Positions 26,404-34,388 of a stretch of 64,000 bases of DNA are shown here, one piece after another (within the stretch, counting starts at the first letter, position 1; every line of letters begins with the position of its first letter). The translations under genes and the position numbers were made by a program. The notes under the pieces are model-generated. The model made no database searches. It saw only the letters and a list, made by a program, of their open reading frames with translations, and was not told where the DNA came from. Origin of the DNA: an uncultured Elusimicrobia bacterium (lineage in GTDB: Bacteria > Elusimicrobiota > Elusimicrobia > UBA1565 > UBA9628); the NCBI GenBank assembly GCA_903830945.1, contig CAIKVT010000013.1, positions 20,900 to 84,899 of the forward strand, written 5' to 3'.

Positions 26404-27324
26404 ATGCAAAATGAAATCTCCGCGGATTCACTCAAGGACGCCTATAATTACATAAAAGGAAGCTGGGAATACCGGGCTGCATTCGCCTTTGTAGCCGCAG
26501 CCTTGATGATACGCCTGGCCCGCATGTTTCTTGAGTGGCTCAGAATAAGGAACATAAAGAGCCTGGCGGAGAGCTTGGGCCTTTCCTATGAGGAGCGCCC
26601 GCAGTTCGGCTTTAGCCTCCGCGGGCTCGGCATCAGCCTCTTTGCGCTGGGGGATTACTCGTCCGAAGCGCACGCCCTTAAAGACACTTCGGCGTTGCCG
26701 GGGGCTTGGTATCTGGATTACCGGTATGCCGAACGCCGAGGAGGTGGCGGGCGGGGGTATACCTTTTCCTTTAATTTCGGGCTTGCCTTACTTAAGAACG
26801 CGGAACTTTCCCTGCCGAAGTTCGAGCTTTCACCGGAAACCATATTCGACAGGGCGGCGGACCTCGTCACCAAGCGCGATATAGACCTTCCCGGGCATCC
26901 CACTTTCTCGCGCCGGTACGCGCTCACCGGGCCGAACCGCGAACGGATTATCTCTCTGTTTTCCCCGTCCCTGGCGACGGTTTTCGAACAACTACAAGGA
27001 GACTGGCGGGTGCAGGCCGCAGAAGGCTGCATCATAGCCTTCAAAAAAGGATACGTATCTGCGGGGGATTACCCCGCCTTCATCGACGAAGCCAGGACTA
27101 TATTCCGCGCATTCATCGACGATTCGGGCCATAGGCCCAAGTCCGCCGATGCCGGTGCCGGGAGTCCTGTGCGGGAGGATTGCGTTGAAGAGGTCCCTTT
27201 TTACTCGCGCCTAGGCATGGGGGAGATAAGCGCACGCAGGCAGAAAGTGTCGGAAATGATTCTACTGGGGGTTTTTGCGGCATTTCTCGCCGCCATCATA
27301 TACGCCTTATCTTGTGGATTGTAG
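26404..27324 (+). CDS. Hypothetical membrane protein with hydrophobic ends
   Basis: A 306-residue protein three bases downstream of the dGTPase gene. A hydrophobic segment near residues 24-42 (AAFAFVAAALMIRLARMFL) and another at the C-terminus (MILLGVFAAFLAAIIYALSC) flank a large soluble region. That region includes FSLRGLGISLFALGD, HPTFSRRYALTGPNRERIISLF and GCIIAFKKGYVSAGDYPAFIDEA. I recall similar uncharacterised bacterial proteins with this core but no known function. Codon use looks slightly less GC-biased than the upstream genes. It is the last gene of the run and convergent with the HD-GYP gene. Confidence 0.6.
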   Translation: MQNEISADSLKDAYNYIKGSWEYRAAFAFVAAALMIRLARMFLEWLRIRNIKSLAESLGLSYEERPQFGFSLRGLGISLFALGDYSSEAHALKDTSALPGAWYLDYRYAERRGGGGRGYTFSFNFGLALLKNAELSLPKFELSPETIFDRAADLVTKRDIDLPGHPTFSRRYALTGPNRERIISLFSPSLATVFEQLQGDWRVQAAEGCIIAFKKGYVSAGDYPAFIDEARTIFRAFIDDSGHRPKSADAGAGSPVREDCVEEVPFYSRLGMGEISARRQKVSEMILLGVFAAFLAAIIYALSCGL

Positions 27325-27370
27325 GTCTTTCATGAAGTTGCGCGCGCCCCAGGGATGTTCGGGCAGATGC

Positions 27371-28741
27371 CTAAAGCTCGAGTCGTTCGTCAAGAAGCGC
27401 TTTAAAAGATTTCCAGGCCGCGGGGTCGAACTTCTTCTTCATTCCTTCCATGGTCTTTAAGGCTTCCACATCCGTCATCGCTAAACGGTAGGGCCTGTTC
27501 TCCATCAAGGCGTCATAGCAGTCGGCGATGGTGGTGATACGCGATTCTAGTGGAATATTTTTTGCGGAGAGGACTTGCGGATAACCCATACCGTCCATTG
27601 TCGCATGGTGGAAAAACGCCACCTTCCATGCGGCACGCTTGGTGACGATGTCTAGATCTGGAGCAGCTGCGATAATGTCAGCCCCAATGGTCGTATGCCG
27701 CTGCATGACGGCACGCTCCTCGGGCGTCAACTTGCCTTCCTTATTGATCACCGACAGGACAACATCCTCGCTCTTGCCGATGTCATGCAGGCGCGCTACT
27801 CCGGTCACCTTGAGCGCAAAATCCATCGGCAAACCCATCTTCCAGGCGATAAGTCCCGCCAACAGACTGACGCGTATCGCGTGGGAATAAATTTTTTGAT
27901 TTTTAATGCGCAGCGGGGCCAGAAGGTCGTCCTGGGCTTTCATCTTTGTCGATTTTTCCGATGAGTGCTCCTTGTCCGCGGTCGCGAACAAGCTGGCCGC
28001 GACGGAAAGGCGTTGGGCATAGTTTTGGTCAGGGATCAACTCTTTCGACCAGTGGCTTTTATCGTAGAAGCGGGAAGGGGGCAGTGCCAGCGGGCGCTGG
28101 AGCTTGAGCGGATCCACGGAAGCCGTTCCATCCGGCGTCGCGAAAACCGCATCATCCGATGCCTGCGGCGAATGGAAATCCTTCAGCCACCTATCGGCGC
28201 TGATTCGTGCATTGGCCAGCGCACGTTCAGCGGCCATGCGACGAAGGGCCTTGTAGCGCTGGGCCAGGACCCGTTCGGCGAGGGCGTCCTCGCCCGCGAC
28301 AGTGAGATCTTCCAGTGCCTGGACGGTTTCCAGCTCGACTTCCGGGATAGCCTCGTGATGGACGCGCGCCAGTGCGCCGAGATGCGCTTCCCTTTGCTGG
28401 GCATTGAGGGCATTGGGTGCGGTAAGTTGGGCCTGTACGCTTTCCGGCAGATACCCGGACAATGGCGCGATCGCGACGGCTCCGGCGGGCTGGGAGAGAT
28501 CGATGGGGCGCAGAAGGCAGAGAGACGGGTCCAGTGCCGTTACCAGCTGAGAGCCTTCCGGCGTGCGCAGCCATGACTGAAAGGGCTTGAAAGAGTCGGT
28601 CCGGATCCGAGGCGCGGGCTGGATGATCGGGTGGACAAAGTCCGCGACGCCGGCGCGTGCCTCGATCGCGCAAACGGACCTGGCGGGAACCCAGGACGCG
28701 GCGAGCAGTCCAAGAGCTGCGATGATACGCAATCTCTTCAT
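27371..28741 (-). CDS. HD-GYP domain protein with an N-terminal signal or anchor
   Basis: A 456-residue protein. The start at 28741 gives a signal-like N-terminus (MKRLRIIAALGLLAASWVPA). The first ~250 residues are unrecognised. The C-terminal ~190 residues are an HD-GYP-type phosphodiesterase domain: HAIRVSLLAGLIAWKMG, LHDIGKSEDVVLSVINKEGKL, MQRHTTIGADII, HHATMDGMGYP (in place of HHExxDGxGYP) and TTIADCYDALMENRPYR. HD-GYP enzymes degrade cytoplasmic cyclic-di-GMP, but here no second membrane helix returns the chain to the cytoplasm. TTATAT ends about nine bases before the ATG, suggesting a leaderless message. Confidence 0.8.
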   Translation of the reverse strand: MKRLRIIAALGLLAASWVPARSVCAIEARAGVADFVHPIIQPAPRIRTDSFKPFQSWLRTPEGSQLVTALDPSLCLLRPIDLSQPAGAVAIAPLSGYLPESVQAQLTAPNALNAQQREAHLGALARVHHEAIPEVELETVQALEDLTVAGEDALAERVLAQRYKALRRMAAERALANARISADRWLKDFHSPQASDDAVFATPDGTASVDPLKLQRPLALPPSRFYDKSHWSKELIPDQNYAQRLSVAASLFATADKEHSSEKSTKMKAQDDLLAPLRIKNQKIYSHAIRVSLLAGLIAWKMGLPMDFALKVTGVARLHDIGKSEDVVLSVINKEGKLTPEERAVMQRHTTIGADIIAAAPDLDIVTKRAAWKVAFFHHATMDGMGYPQVLSAKNIPLESRITTIADCYDALMENRPYRLAMTDVEALKTMEGMKKKFDPAAWKSFKALLDERLEL

Positions 28742-28830
28742 GGTCATAGGATATAAGGAAACAGCCGGACCGTTAAGTGTCCAAAGGCCTAAGCATTGCC
28801 TGGGCTCAAAGACCTTGTCATGTTTTAACC

Positions 28831-28859
28831 TTGTGAGCCACCAGTAACATCAGTACAAT
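28831..28859 (+). promoter_or_regulatory. Sigma70-type promoter of the YtkA-to-ABC cassette
   Basis: TTGTGA (28831-28836) and TACAAT (28854-28859) are spaced by 17 bases, followed by a strong AGGAGG ribosome binding site at 28870-28875 and the ATG at 28881. The sequence around it is unusually AT-rich for this window. Confidence 0.6.
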
Positions 28860-28880
28860 CAATATCATTAGGAGGCATCC

Positions 28881-29303
28881 ATGTCATTGCACATATCGGT
28901 CTTGCTGGCAGCGAGCTTGACTTGCGGAGCCTCGGCAGCCAAGCCCGCGCCTGAACCGGCTCCCCTGACCCTGCCCGGAGAAGGCCGCAGCTGCGAGCTT
29001 CCCGGTGGGATGCATTTTACCTACAGGTTCTCTTCCCGGCCACAGATGGGCACGGTGGTGCTCAAGGTCCAGATCTTCAACGCAGACGGCAGCCGCGCCA
29101 AGGACATCAGGATCTTGGCACGCTCAGGCATGCCCTCAATGGGGGGCGCGCACGACTCCGACGACAAGCCCTTCCAGCTTAACCGCAAGTGGGATTATCT
29201 GCTGCCCGTGAGCATCGTGATGCCGGGAGGCTGGGAAGTTGTCCTAAGCTTCTACAAGGGCTCCCATCGGATATACCGTGGCAAGATCGAATTCGAGATC
29301 TAG
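28881..29303 (+). CDS. Exported YtkA/FixH-like protein
   Basis: A 140-residue protein with a signal peptide (SLHISVLLAASLTCGASA). The mature part is an immunoglobulin-like beta domain similar to YtkA/FixH: VVLKVQIFNADGSRAKDI, then ILARSGMPSMGGAHDSDD, and YLLPVSIVMPGGWEVVLSF. The Met/His-containing loop GMPSMGGAH recalls metal-binding loops of periplasmic copper proteins; metal binding is not demonstrated. It is the first gene of a five-gene cassette behind a recognisable promoter. The next gene starts inside its 3' end. Confidence 0.7.
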   Translation: MSLHISVLLAASLTCGASAAKPAPEPAPLTLPGEGRSCELPGGMHFTYRFSSRPQMGTVVLKVQIFNADGSRAKDIRILARSGMPSMGGAHDSDDKPFQLNRKWDYLLPVSIVMPGGWEVVLSFYKGSHRIYRGKIEFEI

Positions 29304-30267
29304 CCTTCTTCTGGCCCTTCTCCTGGCCGCGCCAGCCGCCGCGGCAGACCGCCTCCTCTACCTGGAGGCCCAAGCCGTGAGCGGCTATTCGGCGAAGAAG
29401 GACCGAGCCATCTACTATTCCAACGCCAATCCGCAAGAGGTCATGCAGAGGCCCTCGGTAGGCGCGGACTTCATCCAAAAACTTTCTTCAGGCGGGATCG
29501 ATTGGGGCACCCTGTACTTCGAGGGCCGCTTGGCCTATGATGCGCAAGGGCGGCACAAGCTGGAACCTCAGGTCTACAACGCCTATGTGCGCGCCAAGGA
29601 TCCCTATCTCGACTACTGGGCCGGACACAATAGGATCCCGGTCGGCCTGGAGTCGTATTTCGACACCCACGCCGCGCTTCTGCAAGTCCTGTCCATGTAC
29701 GGAGCCGGTTTCGACCGCGATTGGGGCGTGGGGGTCTCCAGGGACTTCAGCTGGGGCGACGCCGCGGCGTCCTTGACGTCGGGCACCGGCTTCCCCCTTT
29801 ACGTACAGGGAAGCTTCCTGGGCTCGGCGCGCGTCTCAAAAGGAGTCTTGAGCCAGGACAACTATAATGTCGGAGCGTATTGCTCCGGCGGACAACTCGC
29901 GGACATCACCGGCTATCACGTGAATGACCACGAGGTCAAACCCTACAACACCCTGGGGATGGATGCCGCCTATCTCTTCGACCGCTATGAGCTGCGCACA
30001 GACCTGCGCAAGGGGGTCAAGCTCGGCGCCACCACCTACGCGGCGCTGGCTCGCCTCAGCGTAAACCTGCTGGATGAGAGCCGGCTCAAACTTGAATTCC
30101 AGCCCGTATTCACCGGAGCGGACAAGAACGACGACTATTTCCTGGGCGCCGGGCTGACCTATGCCGTAACCGCGGACCTCAGTTGGCGCGGCATGTTCGA
30201 ATATGAAAGAAGCACGGCTGAGAAGCGCGTGCTGACCCAACTGTACTACTACCTGAAGGTACTCTAG
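29278..30267 (+). CDS. Outer-membrane beta-barrel protein
   Basis: A 329-residue protein with a GTG start overlapping the previous gene by 26 bases. No later in-frame start gives the signal peptide (LLLALLLAAPAAAAD). The mature chain alternates aromatic and polar residues in short strands typical of a beta-barrel (VYNAYVRAKDPYLDYWAGH, YFLGAGLTYAVTADLSWRG) and ends in LTQLYYYLKVL. This suggests a 12-16 strand outer-membrane barrel. It sits between the YtkA-like gene and the FMN-bind-like gene, so it may be the outer-membrane part of the cassette. Confidence 0.7.
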   Translation: MARSNSRSSLLLALLLAAPAAAADRLLYLEAQAVSGYSAKKDRAIYYSNANPQEVMQRPSVGADFIQKLSSGGIDWGTLYFEGRLAYDAQGRHKLEPQVYNAYVRAKDPYLDYWAGHNRIPVGLESYFDTHAALLQVLSMYGAGFDRDWGVGVSRDFSWGDAAASLTSGTGFPLYVQGSFLGSARVSKGVLSQDNYNVGAYCSGGQLADITGYHVNDHEVKPYNTLGMDAAYLFDRYELRTDLRKGVKLGATTYAALARLSVNLLDESRLKLEFQPVFTGADKNDDYFLGAGLTYAVTADLSWRGMFEYERSTAEKRVLTQLYYYLKVL

Positions 30268-30275
30268 GAGACGCC

Positions 30276-30896
30276 ATGCGCAAACTCGCGGCCGTCATAG
30301 CCATACTGCTCATTCTGCCAGGCCCGGCTGGCGCGGCCGTAGGCTGCGACCTCAACGACCCGGATCGCGACGTGGCGCGCCTCTTCCCGGAGTCCACCGG
30401 ATACAAGACGGACTATATATCCATCAAGAGCCGAGGCGGGGAGCCCCTGCTGCGGCGCGTGGAACAGCGCCTGGGCGACAAGTTCCAAGGTCTCTACGAG
30501 ACCAGCGACGTGCCTTACACGGTCTATTCGATCATCAAGGGCAAGGAACTCATCGGCTACATCCATGGCGTCAACCAGAAGGGCGTCTACGGCGGCATCC
30601 AGGTATTCCTGGCCCTAGAGAGCGACGGCCGCATCCGGCTCCTCTATTTCCAGAAACTTACCTCCCGCCATGCCAAGGACCTGCGCGCCGCAGAGTTCGA
30701 GCAGCAGTTCAAAGGCCTGGACCTCAAAGACTTCTCGAGCTACGACGTGGTGGCGGGCAGGGCGCCGGAAGGCAGTCGCTTGGCGACCATCAAGAACCCG
30801 GCCCCCGCGGCGGAAAAGGACTTCCGCGCCGCCTTGCGCGGGGTCAAGAAGAACCTCATCCTGATGGATGAGTTCTTCTTCAGGAAGGCCAAGTGA
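30276..30896 (+). CDS. Exported FMN-bind-like protein
   Basis: A 206-residue protein with AGGAG just before the ATG and a signal peptide (AAVIAILLILPGPAGAAVG); a weak lipobox (AAVGC) may make it a lipoprotein. The core, ELIGYIHGVNQKGVYGGIQVF and GRIRLLYFQKLTSRHAK, resembles the FMN_bind fold of RnfG/NqrC-type proteins, but the S/T-GAT flavinylation motif is missing. Its function is uncertain. Its stop overlaps the GTG of the permease, so it is co-translated with the ABC genes. Confidence 0.55.
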   Translation: MRKLAAVIAILLILPGPAGAAVGCDLNDPDRDVARLFPESTGYKTDYISIKSRGGEPLLRRVEQRLGDKFQGLYETSDVPYTVYSIIKGKELIGYIHGVNQKGVYGGIQVFLALESDGRIRLLYFQKLTSRHAKDLRAAEFEQQFKGLDLKDFSSYDVVAGRAPEGSRLATIKNPAPAAEKDFRAALRGVKKNLILMDEFFFRKAK

Positions 30897-32080
30897 AGAT
30901 CTATCTCATCGCCTATAAAAATCTCTTGCGCAAGAAAACCAGGACCGTTCTCACGGTCCTGGGCATCGCCCTCTCCTCCTGGGTCCTGGCCAGCCTGCTG
31001 GGCTTCAACAAAGGCTACGAAGGGGCACTCAACCACGACATAGACAACATGGGCTTCCAGGTACTCTTGACCGCCAAAGGTTGCCCGTATGAAGCCGCGA
31101 CCTTGATGCTCAAGGGCGGCACCGGCCTGCGCTACCTCAAAGAGAGCATGGTCCAAGGAGTAGCCGAGGATCACGATGTCGCAGCTGTGACCCCCATGCT
31201 CATGCAGGCTATCTTCGACCCGAACAAAGGAGAGAGCGGAGGCATGAGCGGCTACCTGGGCGTGGACCCAGCGACCTTCCCCCAGTCCAAGGGCTTCCTG
31301 GAATTCAAGAAGGGCGGTTGGTTCAAGGACCCTGATGCCCGGGAGGCCGTGATGGGCTACGAGGCGGCCGAGCTCGAACAGCGCGACACCGGCGACAAGC
31401 TCCTCATCCCGGAAAAGAACGTCGAGATCACGGTCGTAGGGATCCTCAAGCGTACCGGCACCCAGGACGACGGGACGATCTTCCTGCCCTTCCGCACGGT
31501 TCAGGAGGTGTTCGGCCGCAAGGGACTGCTCACGGGCATGGGCATCACGGTGCGCAAGGATGCCGACATCGACAAGTTCACGGAGCGGCTCTACGACCTG
31601 CCTGACGTGCAAGTGGTCTCCATGGCGCAGGTCAAGAGCACCATCATGAGCCTGCTCTCCAGCGCAAAAGTCATGGTCTTTTCCATCGCGCTCATCGCCA
31701 TCATCATCGCCATGGTAGGCGTCATCAACACCATCCTCATGTCCGTCTTCGAGCGGTTCCAAGAACTGGGGATATTGAAGAGCATGGGCGCCATGCCCTC
31801 CGACGTGTTCAAGCTGGTCTGGGCCGAGACCATGTTCCTGTGCTTGGCCGGCAGCTCCCTCGGCGTCCTGCTGGCTTTAGGCCTCGCCCGGACCACGGAA
31901 CTGCTCGTCCGACGTCTGCTGCCCTATGCGCCCAATGGAGGCTTAGTGCAGATCGATTGGCGCCTGGCCGTCGGAACCGTAGCCGCGGTCACAGGCGCCG
32001 GTCTCATAAGCGGACTTTATCCAGCCTGGCGCGCGGCCCGGGTGCGCCCCTTGGACTCGATCCGCAACGAGGCGGAATAG
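30893..32080 (+). CDS. ABC transporter permease (MacB/FtsX family)
   Basis: A 395-residue inner-membrane protein with the four-helix FtsX/MacB layout. One helix lies near residues 20-40, then comes a ~210-residue periplasmic domain (MacB-PCD type), then three helices with the family motif VFERFQELGILKSMGAMPSDVF. The C-terminus PAWRAARVRPLDSIRNE is diagnostic. Members do not import solutes; they transmit ATP-driven force across the membrane to lipoproteins, antibiotics or signals. The GTG start overlaps the previous stop. Confidence 0.9.
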   Translation: MKIYLIAYKNLLRKKTRTVLTVLGIALSSWVLASLLGFNKGYEGALNHDIDNMGFQVLLTAKGCPYEAATLMLKGGTGLRYLKESMVQGVAEDHDVAAVTPMLMQAIFDPNKGESGGMSGYLGVDPATFPQSKGFLEFKKGGWFKDPDAREAVMGYEAAELEQRDTGDKLLIPEKNVEITVVGILKRTGTQDDGTIFLPFRTVQEVFGRKGLLTGMGITVRKDADIDKFTERLYDLPDVQVVSMAQVKSTIMSLLSSAKVMVFSIALIAIIIAMVGVINTILMSVFERFQELGILKSMGAMPSDVFKLVWAETMFLCLAGSSLGVLLALGLARTTELLVRRLLPYAPNGGLVQIDWRLAVGTVAAVTGAGLISGLYPAWRAARVRPLDSIRNEAE

Positions 32081-32082
32081 TC

Positions 32083-32763
32083 ATGGACAACATATTGGAA
32101 GCCAGGGACCTACGCAAGCTCTACCATCGCGGCAGCGAGGAGATTCCCGCCCTGGATGGAGTATCGCTCGACATCAAGAAAGGAGAGTTCGTCTCCTTCG
32201 TCGGTCCGTCCGGCTCGGGCAAGACGACCTTGCTCAACATACTAGGCTGCCTGGACAATCCGAGCTCCGGCACCTTGCGGCTCGCCGGTCAGGAGATCTT
32301 CGCGGCTGGCCGGATGCTCTCCGAGACGGAGCTCACGCGCATCCGCCGGCGGGTCTTCGGCTACGTATTCCAACGCTTCCATCTGGTGCCGACCTTAACG
32401 GTATTGGAGAACGTGTTGCTGCCTTTCGCCTTCTACCGGAAGGCAGGGTTGACGACCGACGTGGAGCGGTTGCTGGCAGACCTCGGCCTTGCCAAGCGGC
32501 GCGGCCATCTGCCCGGCCAACTCTCCGGCGGCGAGATGCAGCGCGTGGCCGTAGCCCGCGCCCTGGTCAATGACCCGGAGATATTGCTCGCAGATGAACC
32601 AACCGGAAACCTCGACTCCAAGCGCACAGACGAGATCAAAGAGGTCTTGCTGGAGATGAATCGCAAGCGGAACGTCACCATCTTACTCGTCACGCATAAT
32701 CCGACATTAGCCAGGACCGCCCAACGGACGATGGAGTTGCAGGACGGCCGACTCGTCTGCTGA
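32083..32763 (+). CDS. ABC transporter ATP-binding protein (MacB/LolD type)
   Basis: A 226-residue ATPase that pairs with the FtsX-type permease two bases upstream. Walker A is GPSGSGKTT, the Q-loop is YVFQRF, the signature is LSGGEMQRVAVARAL, Walker B is ILLADEPTGNLDS, and the switch histidine is in VTHNP. The layout matches LolD/MacB/FtsE ATPases. ATG 32083 is directly after the permease stop. A small ACCCG-TTT-CGGGT hairpin with TTAT at 32763-32779 may end the transcript. Confidence 0.93.
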   Translation: MDNILEARDLRKLYHRGSEEIPALDGVSLDIKKGEFVSFVGPSGSGKTTLLNILGCLDNPSSGTLRLAGQEIFAAGRMLSETELTRIRRRVFGYVFQRFHLVPTLTVLENVLLPFAFYRKAGLTTDVERLLADLGLAKRRGHLPGQLSGGEMQRVAVARALVNDPEILLADEPTGNLDSKRTDEIKEVLLEMNRKRNVTILLVTHNPTLARTAQRTMELQDGRLVC

Positions 32764-32882
32764 CCCGTTTCGGGTTTATCCCATTTACCAGAATCGAGAC
32801 ATCTTCTGCCGTATCAGAACCTGGACTCGGACAGGCACTCTCCAAAAAATATAATCACAAAAGACGCCGTCGGAGGCATCCC

Positions 32883-32990
32883 ATGAATAAGCCGAAGATC
32901 CTCTGGAACCTATTTCATCCCAACATGGCCGCATCCCGCGGCGCAAATGCAAGGCCAGCCGCGATCAAAGTGGCTGCCCGAGCCATTTAG
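32883..32990 (+). pseudogene. Short 5' remnant resembling an NAD(P)H oxidoreductase (flavodoxin fold)
   Basis: A 35-codon reading frame behind a strong GGAGG (32872-32876) and a TATAAT (32850-32855). Its product contains KILWNLFHPNMAASRGANAR, close to the start of KefF/YwrO-type quinone oxidoreductases (KILVNLFHPNLxxSRVNR). The frame then stops, and no continuation is visible. It is most likely the surviving 5' end of a deleted gene. A genuine small protein cannot be excluded given the good ribosome binding site. Confidence 0.4.
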
Positions 32991-33011
32991 CCTGCCAAAA
33001 CCGCAGACTGC

Positions 33012-33455
33012 TTATTTAGAAAGTTTTGTAAAACCACACCCAAAAATACAATCGCCTGTCCTTTCGAAGCAGGTTTGTTTCGGAGCTATCTTCTTAGTCA
33101 GAGCATTCCACCACTTATATTCAACCCAACCGCTCTTTTTCACCTTCGCAGCATCTATGATCTGCTTTATAAACAACTTGCGATCTGAATCTTTTAATCC
33201 TATGAGTTGTTTTCCGATCAAGTTTTTATTCTGCCCATGCGCAAAAACGACTCCCTGCCTATCGATCACAAAAATATAGATAGTCCTGAATGTAAAACGA
33301 CTCTTGGGGTTTGAGAATTCAGCGAAAGCTTTCCTCCTCCCGACCTTCTTATAAAATTTAATTGCCTCTTTAATCAGCTGCTCCGCTGCCTTTTTAATCA
33401 GCGCCTCCGCCACATTGATCGTTCCCTTATCCACTGCTGTAGTGAGTTTTTTCAT
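33012..33455 (-). CDS. Stand-alone single-Cache-domain protein
   Basis: A 147-residue protein with no signal peptide or membrane helix. The sequence follows a single Cache (sCache_2) domain: helix with KVGRRKAFAEFSNP, then FRTIYIFVIDRQGVVFAHG, LIGKQLIGLKDSDRKLFIKQ, SGWVEYKWWN and a final CIFGCGFTK strand. Cache domains usually sense small ligands outside the cell as part of a receptor. Here the domain is alone and apparently cytoplasmic. The gene is far more AT-rich than its surroundings, suggesting acquisition. AGAGG upstream supports the start. Confidence 0.75.
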   Translation of the reverse strand: MKKLTTAVDKGTINVAEALIKKAAEQLIKEAIKFYKKVGRRKAFAEFSNPKSRFTFRTIYIFVIDRQGVVFAHGQNKNLIGKQLIGLKDSDRKLFIKQIIDAAKVKKSGWVEYKWWNALTKKIAPKQTCFERTGDCIFGCGFTKLSK

Positions 33456-33709
33456 GTTCTCGCCTCTCTTCACTTCGATTAAAAACAATTCCGACTTCAA
33501 ATCGCATCGTCCGATATACTACAAAACAGTGTTTTAATTCTGCAAAAATACAACAGATTGCAGACGCGAGTAGAGGGTTTCTTGGTTCCTCTAAATTATG
33601 CCGGCGTGATTTATTTTTTGCCTGCAAATAGCGTAAAATAAGCCTATACGGGCTGTCGGCTCGGCATAAAGCCGTTCATTTGAAAAAACATAGAAGCATC
33701 GGAGACAAT

Positions 33710-34303
33710 ATGAAACAATGGTTGTTCGTCGTCTGTTTTTTGCTTGCCGGTAATTCCTTGGGTCATGCTCAAGATACGGGAGATGGATTTTTTGCCCAAG
33801 TCGTTCACCGAACGATCCAGTCATCCCAGTTCCATTTTATTGGCGCACCAATAGCAGGCCCGGCCATGGCCAGCCCGATGCCGAGGAAAGCTGATCCGGC
33901 GCAAAATGTAAAGCCTCTAATAAAATTAGGCACATATTTCGGCAGCTGCTCGGTCATAGGCCCTTGCAGCATGCAAGTGCTGAGCATAACCACCGGGATC
34001 TCTTCGGAATATAGCGACGACATAGTTACGATCAAACTTAGCTTTATAAATCACCCCGTGGAACTCCAATATGTCGCAGACCAGTCAGGCTACGATTACA
34101 GCTCAATGACTGGAACGGTTGACGGCACGGGATTCATGAGGCTTTCCTTCGACGAGACCGCGCCTTCGGTATTCGAGCCTGCAAGGTTCATAGTGACGGC
34201 TAGGCCCGGAAACGGTCCGCATCCCATGCCGATTGTCGGCCAATTAGAAGAATTCGAAGGCGCCCCCATGAGAATTGCCTTTCGCAAAAAAGCGAACCCG
34301 TGA
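33710..34303 (+). CDS. Exported protein of unknown function
   Basis: A 197-residue protein with a signal peptide (MKQWLFVVCFLLAGNSLGHAQ) and GGAGA before the ATG. The mature part contains two cysteines close together (GSCSVIGPCSM) and beta-like segments (DDIVTIKLSFINHPVELQYV, GTGFMRLSFDET). No family is recognised. It shares the reduced GC content of the preceding Cache gene, from which it diverges. Confidence 0.55.
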   Translation: MKQWLFVVCFLLAGNSLGHAQDTGDGFFAQVVHRTIQSSQFHFIGAPIAGPAMASPMPRKADPAQNVKPLIKLGTYFGSCSVIGPCSMQVLSITTGISSEYSDDIVTIKLSFINHPVELQYVADQSGYDYSSMTGTVDGTGFMRLSFDETAPSVFEPARFIVTARPGNGPHPMPIVGQLEEFEGAPMRIAFRKKANP

Positions 34304-34388
34304 ATACCCGCGCGCGATTTCTGACATGTGCCTGATTCGAGTCCGGTGTCGTCGAAGTGGTCGATAACAAGAATCGGTTCCGAAGATT

